Notes: generated by a model not told the origin, from the sequence alone. A stretch of DNA of 64,000 nucleotides from Flaccisagitta enflata (GCA_965153355.1 OZ231127.1:52328001-52392000), one strand, 5' to 3'. Counted from the first letter of the stretch, positions 1 through 12,380 are shown. Numbers and translations are program-made.

Positions 1-340
1 CGCCAACTGAGATTTGGAGAGGATTCCCCGTCGTTTCACTCGCACTGGTTTGGGGTTTTTTGCCTTCTTTAGTCGTGAGTGTCTTACCCTGATAAGGATA
101 ATATCTATTCTACTTGCTTAGTCGCTGAGCAATGCAGCGCCTGTGCTAACCAAGCCAAGCCCTGCTTGCTTTTTTCACCATTCAAAAAAGCGAATTATTA
201 AGTATTAAGTTATGATTTGTTATTGCTAAGGGGACATAGTGATTAGTTACGAAAAATTATGAAAGCATAACGTTTTGTAGTATTCATTATGCTGAATCCA
301 AATATGTCTTTCTTTTACTCAAAACTGAAGGGAAGTCGCT
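1..340. other. Unassigned flank, no feature seen
   Basis: Mixed-composition DNA without a long open frame, repeat array or recognisable element end. It becomes A/T-rich towards the next region. Confidence 0.5.
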
Positions 341-690
341 AAAAAAATTCAATGAATTTTCTCAAAAAACTTTTTTTTTGCCAAAATTTTTTTTTTGCTT
401 AAAAATCATTTTTAGGCAAAAAAAAATTTTTGCTAAAAAATTTTTTTTTTTTTGAAGATTTTAGCGAGTAAAAAAAATTTAAGATAGTAGATTTTAACAG
501 AAAAAAATTTTCATGAAAAAAATTTTTGACAAAAATTTTTTTTATATAAAATTTAAGCAAAAAAGAAAAAAATAAGCTAAAAATTTTAGCAAAAGGTTTC
601 AACAAAAAAAAAATTGCAAAAAATAAATTTTGCAAAAAAAATTTTTGTGAAAAAAAATTTTACAAAAAAAATTTTGCAAAATATTTATGA
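341..690. repeat. A-tract/T-tract degenerate repeat block
   Basis: About 350 bp made almost only of alternating runs of A (5-9) and T (5-12), joined by short GC or GCT/GCA steps (units like GCAAAAAAATTTTT). The spacing of the runs is irregular, roughly 15-25 bp. Such A-tract DNA is expected to be stiff or bent. The open frame read across it (Phe/Lys/Asn only) is composition, not a gene. Confidence 0.85.
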
Positions 691-720
691 CATAACAATT
701 TTTTCTTATGGTTCTAAAGA

Positions 721-880
721 AACAAGGCCGGATACGTAGCTACTCCACTTGTGTGCGGGTTGGTAAACGCTATATTTGAGTTCACTTCATTTGAGCAAGA
801 GTCGTAAGATGAAAGAGCAAATATAATGATATGATGATTGGACCGATGAACAGACTGATGGATTAAGAAAGCGGGTTGTG
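721..880 (-). mobile_element. Family A element, decayed copy (A10)
   Basis: On this strand it begins AACAAGGCCGGATACG, the reverse complement of the family A right end. A GTGTGCGGG block like the inner copy of the hairpin arm follows. Towards 840-880 there is a run like the A element's CCGT tract (GGACCGATGAACAG) and a decayed GCGGGTTGTG. The hairpin end is lost. Flanking DNA at 881-1257 is A/T-rich and holds nothing I recognise. Confidence 0.6.
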
Positions 881-1257
881 CGAAGCAGGCTAAAAATGTT
901 TTACAAAGAATCCATAAAATTGAGATTTGAAAAACATTTTTTTATAATTTTTAGTATATCGTTCATAACACATTTTACTTCATATCATTTAATCAGAAAA
1001 AAATTACATTACAATCTTTAGTGATAAATATCATAATATTTTATTATTCATTTAACATTGAAACTAATTTTTTTGTTATTTTTTATGATTCTAACAAAAC
1101 GGTGTAAGAAAAATTCTTAAAATTTTTTTTTCATCAGGTCCCCTTAAAAAATCCCTTTAGTTGTTTTTGTATCCTCCAAAGGCTCGGGGTTGATGGTTTC
1201 TGAAAATGATTCTCGTAAATGCGCCTCTAGAATTGATTTTGTATATTCATAAATTAT

Positions 1258-2087
1258 AAGTTGTGTGCTACGTGACTCTACACCCCGCTATGTCGGTCCG
1301 TCGGTTGGTCAGTTGATCGGTCAGTTGGTGGGTTGCTCCCCTTTCTGGGCAGCAGCCCTGAAAGGGTCGATGACCTATGCTTTCAGACATATGGGGAATT
1401 TTCTCCTTCTCCTTCTCCTTCTTCTTTGTCCCCCCCCCCTCAAATCTCAGTCTCGAGGCCCAAATTCCAGTCCCAAGGCCTAAATTCCAGTCTTGAAGCC
1501 AAATCCCAGCCTCGAGGCCCAATACAGTCAGGTAAATCCCAACCTGGAGGCCCAGATCCCAGCCTTGAGGCTCAAATCTCAGCAGAGTTGAAATCACAAC
1601 ACGAGTCAAATCCCAAAAGAGGCCCAGATCTCAACCTCAGGCTGGTTGGGCCTCAAGGATCTGGGCCTCCAGGCTGGGATTTGAACCTTGAGACTAGAAT
1701 TTGAGCCTTCAGGCTGAATTTAGGCCTCATGGCTGAGATTTGGGCTTCAAGACTGGGATTTGAGCGTAATCCTGAGTTTGGGCCTCAAGCATGGGATTTT
1801 AGGGGGTGAAGGAAGTAGAAGAAGGAGAAGGAGAAAATTCCCCATATGTGTGAAAGCATAGGTCATTGACCTCTTTGGGGCCGCTGTCCTGCTTCCCCTT
1901 CAACTTCAAGCACAACCTACTTAGGCAGGGCATGGTACACACTGATATCTAACCTTAACGATTATTACTTTTTAAGGCGTTTTGAACTTTTTGAGCCCAC
2001 TGCTCCTGCCCAAATGCTCTTGTGACCTTCTCCAGCACTGCTCCTGCCTACCTGCACGCGACAGATGTAGCCGTGTATCCAGCCTTG
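1258..2087 (+). mobile_element. Family A element carrying a nested B element (A1)
   Basis: The left end (1263-1330) reads GTGCTACGTGACTCTACACC followed by CCGCTATGTCGGTCCGTCGG, matching the left end of the intact copy at 10000. The right end (about 1999-2085) has ACTGCTCCTGCCCAAATG, then CTGCACGCGAC and GTAGCCGTGTATCC, matching the A right end. Between them lies a whole B element (1347-1965). The A ends are therefore separated by a B cassette instead of the usual roughly 100 bp. Either B inserted into A, or A ends have captured B. Confidence 0.75.
1347..1965 (+). mobile_element. Family B foldback element (B1)
   Basis: The left arm starts GGGCAGCAGCCCTGAAAGGG, passes CATATGGGGAATTTTC, and then has a CTTCTCC tract and a C run. 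The right arm (1815-1890) is its imperfect reverse complement (GAAAATTCCCCATATG, then GGGGCCGCTGTCC). The inside is a roughly 20-bp tandem motif (GGCCCAAATCCCAGCCTTGA type). It runs in one orientation up to about 1630 and in reverse complement after that, so the whole element is a giant palindrome. A tail shared with other B copies follows (CAACTTCAAGCACAACC, GGCAGGGCA). Confidence 0.8.
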
Positions 2088-2159
2088 TATGGAAGTACAG
2101 CGCAGTAACCAGCCCATATGATATCCCTCTTTCGATACAAGATGATATCAGAGAAACCA

Positions 2160-2291
2160 ATGTTGCCAACAGAAATTCGGTGTCAAGGGGGGGGGGGGGT
2201 ACAAAGAGGGAGAAGTCAGGGAAAATTCCCGATTTGTGTGAGAGCATAGGTCATCGAACCCTTTGGGGCCGCTGCCCAGAAAGGAACTTCC
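2160..2291 (-). mobile_element. Family B left end, solo fragment (B4)
   Basis: Read on the minus strand it starts CCTTTCTGGGCAGCGGCCCC, continues AAAGGGTTCGATGACC and GGGAATTTTCCC, and reaches a run of 12 C. The 7 bp outside the arm (CCTTTCT) match the flank of B1's left arm. No core or right arm follows. It lies about 75 bp beyond the right end of A1. Confidence 0.75.
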
Positions 2292-2439
2292 CTGCACTGC
2301 ATCCGATATCATGACCTGCTGGATGACATGCCAGAAGTCTACCACTGACCGCTGCACTTGTTTAGCAGACCTATTAGGTTAAATATAAATTCAGGAATTG
2401 ATCCACAAAAAGACAAGCAAAATAGGATTGTAATTATAT

Positions 2440-2615
2440 CTCGTAGCAAACGATTGGGCAGGGGCAGTAATGCAAAAACCTCCTTTCATTTGTTAACATA
2501 TAGAAGAGAAAAATTCGAAATGGCCTCTTCTTGGCTTTGTCTTTTTTCTTGATAGCCAGACATACTGACAGACAGACAGAGAGAACGACAGACAGGCAGA
2601 CAGTTATTTCTATCA
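2440..2615 (-). mobile_element. Family A remnant (A15)
   Basis: GATTGGGCAGGGGCAGTAAT followed by GCAAAAACC matches the interior of A8 (19901-20036). At 2560-2605 there is a degenerate CAGACAG run corresponding to the A element's CCGT tract in reverse. Neither terminal hairpin is recognisable. Confidence 0.5.
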
Positions 2616-2766
2616 GTTGTGTCATCGCCGCTGCCATGACAGTTCTGGCAGCTCGTGAAGCGCACCACCATCGGAACCGAACAAATAAGGTGCAGTCAAC
2701 CTGCGTGTTGACTCGGCCAACACATACCCAGCACCTGGGTTTGAGGCCTTCCCGTTGAGATTCGAT

Positions 2767-2822
<56 letters not shown>

Positions 2823-2823
2823 G
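2767..2823 (+). repeat. (TTG)n microsatellite
   Basis: Nineteen uninterrupted TTG units. A donor-like GAG/GTGAGTATC follows at 2824-2832, but no convincing coding frame leads into it. Confidence 0.97.
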
Positions 2824-2857
2824 AGGTGAGTATCACTGACATTGTGGTTGATCTTAC

Positions 2858-2860
<3 letters not shown>

Positions 2861-2952
<92 letters not shown>
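2861..2952 (+). repeat. (GA)n microsatellite with one interruption
   Basis: AG dinucleotides interrupted once by ACAGAAGACAG near 2902-2912. It is followed by a CAGA/GAGA-rich stretch to about 3000. Confidence 0.97.
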
Positions 2953-2955
<3 letters not shown>

Positions 2956-3029
2956 CAGACAGAGAGACCAAGACGAGACCGACAGAGAGACAAGCAAGTG
3001 AGTTTGAATAGAGAGAAACACAAGCAACG

Positions 3030-3375
3030 GGCCTAAGCAACCTAATCCAGGCCTCAGCGATCTAAACTAGGCCTTAGCGACCTAATCTAAGCATCACCGA
3101 CCTTATCAAAGCCTCAACGACTAAATCTTAGCCTCAGTAACCTAGTCCAGCCCACAGCGACCTAATCCTGGTTTTAGCAACCTATTCCTGGCCTGAGTAA
3201 CCTAATCCAGGCCCCAGCGATCTAATCCAGGCCTTTGCTGCCTAATTTAGGCTTCAGCCACCTAATCCAGGCCGACACCTAATCCAGGCCTCCACCTAAT
3301 TCAGGCCTCAGCCACCTAATCCAGGCCGACACCTAATCCAGGCCTCAGCCACGTAATCCAGGCCTAATCATGACT
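3030..3375 (+). repeat. 20-bp minisatellite
   Basis: About 16 degenerate units of CCTAATCCAGGCCTCAGCGA, with some units shortened to 14-16 bp (for example GCCGACACCTAATCC). The period and GGCCT content resemble the cores of B1 and B2, but no B arms flank it. It may be a core without ends. DNA from 3376 to 3778 is A/T-rich with nothing recognisable. Confidence 0.85.
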
Positions 3376-3778
3376 CTGATGGCTAATGGCTTCTGCTACG
3401 TACATCTTAATCTGGGTTCTTGAGCATGAAAGCACTGTATTTGTATCAATTAAAAAATTTGCTTCATTTCCACATTGATGCAAAAGAGTAGTTATAACAA
3501 AAATCATAGCAATCATCACGGAATAATAAAAAAATCTGTCATTGTATTTGTTGTCAACATTATTGTCGTGAATGTCATTTTCATTATCGTGATCAATTAC
3601 GTTTTTCTCGCTTGATTATTTTCATTTTCTTTGTTTATCATTTCCACCACGTCTTCAATTGCGTTGCGACATCCTGGATGTGTGGTTATCAAAAATACAT
3701 GTTTACAAGCCAATTAAAGTTGAACCTTTTCTCGAGAATGGCTTTTGTAGGCCAATATCACGATAAACATTACTTTTT

Positions 3779-3983
3779 AATACGCGACTTTACACCCCGC
3801 TTTGTTAGTCCGTCTGTCCGACTGTCCGTCTGTTTGTCCGTCCATCCATCCATCCGTCAGTCTGTCCGTCACATTCTACTTTGTATTTGCGGTCTTTGGT
3901 CGTACTGCTCTTGCCCAAGTGACCTCACATACAGCCCCTGTCCACCCACACACGACTTGGGTAGCCGTGTATCCAGCCTTGGT
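3779..3983 (+). mobile_element. Family A element (A2)
   Basis: It starts ACGCGACTTTACACCCCGC (the left half of the hairpin is missing). A CCGT/CTGT-rich tract follows (3808-3870), then TTTGGTCGTACTGCTCTTGC, CCCACACACGACTTGGGTAG, and a right end ATCCAGCCTTGG. Confidence 0.8.
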
Positions 3984-4054
3984 GATATCAGACATTCATC
4001 CTTCAAACTCGGGGAACTTGAGTAATTTACCTCGCCATGCCACATTAGCTCCTT

Positions 4055-4190
4055 CATCAACGTTGTTCCTCTCCATCATCGTCGTCGTTCCTCTCCATTG
4101 TCGCGTTGTTCCTCTTCATCATCATCGTTGTTCCTCTTTATCATCATCGTCGTTCTTCTCCATCATCGTCGTCGTTCCTCTCCATCGTCT
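4055..4190 (+). repeat. About 22-bp CATCATCGTCGT minisatellite
   Basis: Five to six units of the type CATCATCGTCGTCGTTCCTC TC with small variations. The interleaving of trinucleotide runs suggests slippage plus unit duplication. Confidence 0.8.
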
Positions 4191-4289
4191 TTCAATACAC
4201 AGCACCCAATATCAATGCGACGTAGCTTCAAGTCCTGCGATCGAAAAAAATAGATCTTTTATTCTGTGCGCATGGTCCCACCGTGCCGG

Positions 4290-4770
<481 letters not shown>

Positions 4771-6427
4771 ACTGCCATAACGAGGCTGTTTACCTGATAC
4801 TGTTGGCATACCATACTTGTAAGTTAACAATTGCACGTATAACATCCTATTTGTACCTACTTTTAGGCTTATTTCTTTTTTTGTTCTTCCACCACGGATC
4901 TGCTTGTTGAAACTTTGTGAAACACAAAAGAAAAAAAAAAAAGAAAAAAGAAAAAGGAGAAAATGTCTGATAGAATAACTTCAACGAATCCAGATGATAG
5001 AAGGAAGGAATTCTAGTGCTCTGTTTTACGACGCTGTTTATTTTTGGATATTCTCATCAGATTTCTGGACACGGTCTCATTATATGTTTAAGAAACCCAC
5101 CGACATGACGATGTTGTATGTAGCGGTAGTACTTACCATGGATATGGAAATATTATGATATGGTTGAAGAGCATTAGTGATAGGGAGTATGGAGATAACA
5201 TCAGAATATAAAAGTTTATAAAGGAACAGGTAGTTGGATGATTTTTCCCCCACTTCCAGCAGCCGGCCAAGCGTGGTTACACCACAACTCAAAAGCCTTT
5301 ACCACAAGACATGATTTTCAACAGTCAGAATGATAATGTTTCTAATGGAAATAGCTGAATGCTATTTTCGCCGTTGATCCTAAGTTCCTTAAGGGATAAT
5401 ATTTTACCCCTTAAATACCTTTGTTCAATAATGTTTAAATATATGATACACCAATTATCACTATGTCTCCTTAAGCGTAGACACGCGGCAATATTGCAAA
5501 CTAAGCTTTTGATTTAATTTTTTTGTCCAAATTCAAAATTTGCCAAAACACAAAATCCCAATTCATATGTGACAAACACCACCGAGCACCTACTCTCACC
5601 CTCTTCCTATACAATCGCTACCTTCTTTCTCTCTCCAAACTACAATGAAATCGCACCCTTCTTAGCAAACAAGTACAAAGTTTCATCTTTCCTTCGTTTC
5701 TCCGTTTCGGAGTTCCTCGCCTAAAACCCCGCACGCCATGGGTCCAGATACTCAACCATGGATACCACAAGTTCACATTCGACCTCGAGTTTTGGGTTTC
5801 GCTCTCTCAAATGTAATTTTGCTTCTCGTAAATTAGTCACGGTGTCGGATTCGCATTTTTTAACCAGGCCTGTCCGCGTTGCTGAATGATAATTGGTTTA
5901 GGTCTGTTCGTGTTGGTCATTTTTCGTTTTCTCTCATACGGGATAAATAACTTATAGACCTAGAAATGTCAGTTCAGTCGATCCGTCGGTATATCTCTAT
6001 GTTGGAACATTGGTGACTTTTTGCATCTGCAGACGTTAGTTGATTTTTCTTCCGTACCAATCATTGCGGTATTTTGCAAAAACGGATATAGGTAAATACC
6101 GTTTCCAAGCAGCGAGTGGTGGGTTTGTTACAGAGGGATTCTGGCCTGTTTGCGCGAACGTGTCTATATGTCCGTGAAGTTGGTCTTTTACGTGTAAGAA
6201 AGACGTTTGCTTATTCTTACTGGTTCAGCCTTTTCGTTGTTTCCTTTCAGCTGTTTCTTTTCGTTGAGGAATGATTCTTCCATCCTCGCGAGTCTTTAAA
6301 TCGCATCGACTCACCATCCGCAGGAATTGATCCAAAATTCCGCATCAAATTAAAACCAATTTAAATGATCAAATATTTGGTTTCATTGTCCATGAAACTC
6401 GAGATATGTCACAAATATCACCTTTTT
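4771..6427. other. Non-repetitive A/T-rich DNA, no gene recognised
   Basis: About 1.6 kb with only short open frames and no repeat array, apart from an A/AG-rich stretch at 4921-4963. A pyrimidine-rich stretch at 5580-5720 could be regulatory or intronic. I see no supported exon. Confidence 0.5.
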
Positions 6428-6990
6428 GGGCAGCGGCCCCAAAGGGCCGATGTCCTGTAGGACACAGGGGGGAATTTCCAGACGTCCGTCCTTCCGTCCT
6501 TCCGTCCTTCCGTCCGTCCGTCCCCCCCCCCCGAGGACCATTAAGGACCCAAACCAGCACTCTCAGGCCTGTTTTTTGCCCTCCATGCCCTGAAATAAGC
6601 CCTGTTAGACCTTGATATAGCTCTCCAGGCTTCAAATCCACCTGAAATCTGTCCTGCAGGCCTCAAATCTGCCCTCCTGACCTCAAATTTGATCTCCGGA
6701 CCTCAGATCTGCCCTCAAGGCCTCAAATTAGCCCTCCAGACCTCAAATTTGCCCTCCAGAGCTCAAATCTTCCCTCATGACCTCAAATCTGTCCCAAGAC
6801 CTCTTTTCAGCCCTCCAGGCCTCAAATCAGCCATCAGTATCTCAGGACGTCTGGAAATTCCCCCCTGTGTCCTACAGGACATCGGCCCTTTAGGGCCGCT
6901 GCCCTGCTCTCTTTTCACTTCTTCACTAGATCACTCCAAGCAGGGCATCGGGTACCGCTGACCATGTGCGATCCTTGGATGACTAGTTCT
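6428..6990 (+). mobile_element. Family B element with a 20-bp core (B2), intact arms
   Basis: The arms at 6428-6487 and 6845-6904 are 60 nt each and match as inverted repeats with one mismatch. Each arm can also fold on itself (TGTCCTGTAGGACA; GGCCCCAAAGGGCC). After the left arm come CCGTCCTT repeats and a C run. The core at about 6640-6835 is ten units of exactly about 20 bp (CCTCAAATCTGCCCTCCAGA). The right tail (to about 6990) contains GCAGGGCATCGGGTACCGC, whose GCAGGGC can pair with the end of the right arm. Confidence 0.88.
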
Positions 6991-7188
6991 ATCCTGTGGT
7001 CTTACTTTTGGTACAAAATTCTTACCATGGACCATTTTTCATAAAGTCTGGCCTACAGTGCAATCCAGTCTGCCACTCACTCAGCCACTGGTTTGCCCTA
7101 AATACTTTTAGCTGACCTTAGCTTGAAAAAGCGAGGGTAATATCCTTCATTCTGCGCTGCTCACGCTCAAGCTCCTAGTCACGCCCAA

Positions 7189-7786
<598 letters not shown>

Positions 7787-7937
7787 ATGTGAAAAAAAAG
7801 CAATGAGGCAGTGTTTGATGGCGATTTAAACACATTGAATTCATTTCAATGCTATTGAATGATCGTTACTGCTCCTTATTCGAAACCGATACAACGATGA
7901 GGGAATAACACTGCCTTTGGCAAAATGCTTTATTAGT

Positions 7938-8106
7938 CTTTAGCCGCGTGCGTTCTTTTACCATTCTAAGTCATTTGGTCTTTTAGTCTTTTAGTATTTT
8001 AGTATTTTGGTCTCCTAATCTCTCAGTCTCTTAGTCATTTAGTCATTATGTTTTTTGGTCTTTTGGTTTTAACAACCGCACACGACTATAAGGTGTTGGC
8101 CTTGTT
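7938..8106 (+). mobile_element. Decayed family A element with an octamer core (A12)
   Basis: The left side has AGCCGCGTGCGTTC. The core is a degenerate 8-10-bp repeat of TTTTAGTC/ATTTAGTC (7965-8045). The right side has CGCACACGACTATAAGGTG and TTGGCCTTGTT, the A right end. Weakly conserved, but the order of parts is right. Confidence 0.6.
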
Positions 8107-8800
8107 TCTTTTTATCACTGCCTCTGCCAACCCGCATGAGACCTGCCGTGTATCCTGCCTCGTTTTCTTAAATGTTCCTCTTTTCCAACGATACCGGACC
8201 TCATTAACAATTTCTCTCGTCTTTTTTTTCCTACTTATGGCAAACACGGAATCACGTGGGCTAAGCCAACGCAGGAATCGTGGCGCACTTCGGCATGTCC
8301 CCGATTCCATTGTACCGGCTCTGAGAAGCCGCTTTTGTAACGCCGCATACGTGGCGCATACGTGGCGTATGCGACGCCATCTGCGTCAATCCTTGTCCCC
8401 GTCGGCGCCGAATGCTTCAAAGGTCACCTCCCGCAAAATCTTGACGCTTATTCTTTTTTCCTCGTTCTTGACTACTTTTCACTTTTCAGTCTCGAGAATC
8501 GAGTTTCAAGCTGAGGAGATTTTTATTTCTGGGCCATTGACCTCCACTCTATCTCTATCACTCTCTTTATTCTCTCTTTCACGGTAGTTGGAGCTTTCCA
8601 CTCTGTCTCTGTCTCTGTCTTCACTCTATCTCTGTCTCAGTCCCCTCTCTTCTTACGCGTTTGTCGATTGTCATTAACATTATGCGTTCGCTTGCGCGTG
8701 TATTGTACGTTGGACATGATCAAAACAGCCCTACAACATTATTGCTCGGCGATTTTATAGCTTTTAGTCATTTAGGTACAAGCGAATGATCATGTGAGCT
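8107..8800. other. Unassigned DNA with a small GC-rich hairpin
   Basis: An open frame here (8048-8587) starts inside the A12 remnant and has no coding signature. At 8344-8365 CGCATACGTGG occurs twice in tandem, and the second copy forms an 8-bp hairpin with CGTATGCG (8366-8373, loop TGG). TCTC/CTCTGT-rich sequence follows at 8550-8640. Confidence 0.5.
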
Positions 8801-8805
8801 TGTTT

Positions 8806-8831
8806 CTTTATCTGTCTGTCTATGATGGTTC

Positions 8832-8863
<32 letters not shown>

Positions 8864-8935
8864 CACTGTCTATCTATGCGTTTGTCCGTCTGTCCGTTCA
8901 TTGTTTTTTAAGTCTGTTTAATGTTTATCTGTCGG
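8806..8935 (+). repeat. Degenerate (CTGT)n tract
   Basis: CTGT/TTGT/CCGT tetranucleotides with interruptions. It resembles the CCGT tract of A elements but has no ends nearby other than A3 (9027). Confidence 0.85.
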
Positions 8936-9026
8936 TCTGTATGTGACTTTCTATTCCGCTTTGTTGCAACCACCCTTACTATCGTTGATAATCCTACAAT
9001 ACGTTGATGCCATCCTTTTAGTTTTT

Positions 9027-9233
9027 AGTCGCGTGCACGCGACTCTACACCCCGCTTTGTCCGTCCGTCCGTCAGTTGGTCATTTGGTCTGTCAGTTCGT
9101 CACACTTTTACTTTTTTTATCAATTTTATTTCATTAAGTCATTTAAAGTCATTTAAGAGTATACTGAGTCATTCTAAGTCATTCTTAGTCAATCTGTAAA
9201 TCTCGCACGCGACTTATAGGTGTTGGCCTTGTT
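9027..9233 (+). mobile_element. Family A element with AGTCATTT core (A3)
   Basis: The left end is a perfect 18-nt palindrome, AGTCGCGTGCACGCGACT (9027-9044). TCTACACCCCGCTTTGTCCG and a CCGT/TTGG tract follow. The core (9135-9195) is a degenerate AGTCATTT/AGTCATTCT repeat. The inner arm GCACGCGACT (9205-9214) is the exact reverse complement of the first 10 nt. It ends GTTGGCCTTGTT (9233). Confidence 0.88.
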
Positions 9234-9487
9234 CTGCAACGCAGATATCCAAGACTTTTAAGATTCATTACTCCAGTGGTTCACTCGATTCCACTTAACC
9301 ACGCAACGACGGAAGAAGAAGTGGAAAAAGAAGTGAAGAAGAATCAGTGAGTCATTCGTTCGTGTAGAACTGATGGAATCTGGATCCACGAGACACTCGC
9401 TCGAGAGACGAGACCAACACGTCTGCATTCTTCTCCTTCTTCTTGATCTTGGCGTCATTATTTCCGCCAGAATCCGGCGCCGAGAAC

Positions 9488-9489
<2 letters not shown>

Positions 9490-9528
<39 letters not shown>
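9490..9528 (+). repeat. (GA)n microsatellite
   Basis: Pure AG dinucleotides. Surrounding 9234-9999 contains no supported gene. The open frame at 9650-9883 has a few polar stretches but no splice or homology support. Confidence 0.95.
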
Positions 9529-9532
<4 letters not shown>

Positions 9533-9999
9533 TGTCTCTTCATTCTCTATCCCAACCATGCATGTGGCCACGTTAGGGGTTTTCTCCATTATTATGTCCT
9601 CCGCATTCTCATCATCACGCATTGACCTCTCACACGGGACAGGCAGTCGTTGATTCGTTATTCAGTTCTTTTTTCGTCGTTAGATCATCAACGAATTGTC
9701 CTGTTAATGGATTCAACGTCGTTTTCTAGCACTATTATGGCCTTCGATTATGACTACGAATATTTCTTTCACAATCAAGCACTTGATGTCCGCACCAATC
9801 TTGTGTCACCCACAGACACAGCGGAACTGAAATCAAAATTTTTCTCCATAAATTCCATGCTTTATACTAGGCATCCAATGTAGCGAGAATTCCGGGATCT
9901 AGGGCACATCGGGGGGTCATAGGCTGTCTTTACTTTCAGTTTAGACGTCAATTTTACCTATTCATATCGAAAAGCGCCAAGCGTCTGAGCCTTTTTTTT

Positions 10000-10197
10000 A
10001 GTCGCGTGCTACGCGACTCTACACCCCGCTTTGTCGGTCCGTCCGTCGGTCCGTCCGTCCGTCCGTCCGTCACACTTTATTTCTTTGGGTTTTTGCGTTC
10101 TTTGGCCTCACTGCTCCTGCCCAAATGATCAAGTGACCTCAAAAACAGCCCCTGCCCACCCACACGCGACCGGGGTAGCCGTGTATCCGGCCTTGTT
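10000..10197 (+). mobile_element. Family A element, full-length reference copy (A4)
   Basis: The left hairpin is AGTCGCGTGCTACGCGACT (10000-10018), preceded by a T run. CTACACCCCGCTTTGTCGG and five to six CCGT/CGGT units follow, then CACACTTTATTTCTTTGGG and CACTGCTCCTGCCCAAATG. The inner arm ACACGCGAC is at 10162-10170, then GTAGCCGTGTATCCGGCC and TTGTT (end 10197). On the minus strand the element therefore begins AACAAGGCC and ends with a GC hairpin followed by CTAAAAA. That is the layout of Helentron-associated elements: a 5' subterminal repeat, then the matching 3' hairpin. Confidence 0.9.
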
Positions 10198-10312
10198 GAA
10201 TTAGTTATTATCTTCATAGAAATTACGGGCAAAAGTTCTATACTTTTTCGGGCTATCCAAGATATGGCTTTTACTGTACTCGATGATCTTGTACTGCCCT
10301 GTCTAAATAAAT

Positions 10313-10336
10313 TACATACATACATACATACATACT
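10313..10336 (+). repeat. (ATAC)n short tandem repeat
   Basis: Six ATAC units. No gene is supported between 10198 and 10728. Confidence 0.9.
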
Positions 10337-10726
10337 TATTGGAAATTCGAGCAGCAGCAGGAGCAGGAGCAGCGGCAGAGGATTTGAAACAAGCTGTGGT
10401 TCCTTGATTCTTAAGGAATTTTGAACATTTAAAGAAAATGTGTCTTGGCATAAGATTAGGAAACTCATTCCGACGGTGGTTGATTATTGGCTTTACAACA
10501 GTATGCAAATGAGGTCGAGGGCCTATCAGCTGATTAAGACATATTGGAGGTCGATGATTAACAGGCAAGTGATGTAAGGCCATCCAGAACTATGCATTTT
10601 CAATCCTCCTACCTGTCTACTAATCAACTTAGTCTTTTAGCGTCCAGCAAGATTCAAGGAACAGATGGCGTCTGTGCAAAGCGTAAAAGGGGAAATGTTT
10701 TGACGGCAAAAAATTGAGAGCAGATT

Positions 10727-10728
<2 letters not shown>

Positions 10729-10788
<60 letters not shown>
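10729..10788 (+). repeat. (GA)n microsatellite
   Basis: Pure GA dinucleotides. Downstream to 11090 two C homopolymers (about 11 and 13 nt) occur. The minus-strand open frame here is mostly repeat-derived. Confidence 0.96.
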
Positions 10789-10791
<3 letters not shown>

Positions 10792-11326
10792 AACACAGCT
10801 GTGCGGCGGATTGAGGATGGTCAAAGGGACTATAACTGGCCCTGGTTGTTGCAAAAGCCTACATTTTTCCAATCTTGTCAAATTTTCCTTTTTCAAACTT
10901 TGAATTTGAGTAAGATATTCAATCGTTTCCTGTGCGTTTTGATTCTCACTGCGATAAAAGAAATCTTCGCATAAATCACAATTTTTTTCCCACCTCGAAT
11001 CCCCCCCCCCCGTCATTAAGAAAGGATTAAATAAAATGAGGTTTTCTCTTCCCTCCCCCCCCCCCCTGCGCACGTTTCTGACTCAAGTCTCATGTCTCCT
11101 TCTCTTTGAGTTTTTTACAATCTCTCATTAACCATTCTTTCCTGGATTATATAAACGGATTTTCCTCACACTCCAGACGATGTACGCACAGATTAATGAA
11201 TTCCGATATCCCAGATGATGTATCTGCAATCTGAAGATAAATGGTGTTCATATATTTTTTTTCTCTGGTGTCGGTCTGTTTGTCTATCTGAATCTACCAC
11301 CATCACAGTCTCTTTCTCTTGTTCTC

Positions 11327-11517
<191 letters not shown>

Positions 11518-11762
11518 ATTTCCCAGACAATGTCTATGGACGGTTCTAATGGCCTTTTTATCCTAATTGATCGATGGTGGGTTTAGCAGGATTGAAAAAA
11601 GAGACAAAAGCAAAAGAGAGGGAAAATGGCGTCAGGAAGTAACGTTTGATATAGGCATCATCCTCATTGTTGTTGCTCAATACACCATCAACTAATGAAT
11701 TTCATCCACCCGGATGCTGCATCAAAGGAATCAACTTCCCGTTTGGATTATGGCCTCAGATG

Positions 11763-11971
<209 letters not shown>

Positions 11972-12149
11972 ATAAACGTTGTTCTTTTAAATTTACTGAA
12001 TCAAAATAGAATGTTTGTGGTTTTGATTCAAAGCGTAAAGTAAGAATAGGCGCCGAGACTAAGAGGACTGACGCCGTCTCAACACGCTTCCGCACGCGTA
12101 GACAAACGCGTAGACAAATACGCGTGAAGAGAAGCAAAACAAACCAGAC

Positions 12150-12152
<3 letters not shown>

Positions 12153-12215
<63 letters not shown>

Positions 12216-12237
12216 AAAAGAGAAATGGTCAAGATGA

Positions 12238-12293
<56 letters not shown>

Positions 12294-12295
12294 AA

Positions 12296-12327
<32 letters not shown>

Positions 12328-12347
12328 AGAAAGAAAGAAAGAAGAAA

Positions 12348-12380
<33 letters not shown>

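Noticed and set aside
2824-2832. Splice donor GAG/GTGAGTATC after the TTG array
   Set aside because: A good consensus but preceded only by a microsatellite and an A remnant, with no coding frame.
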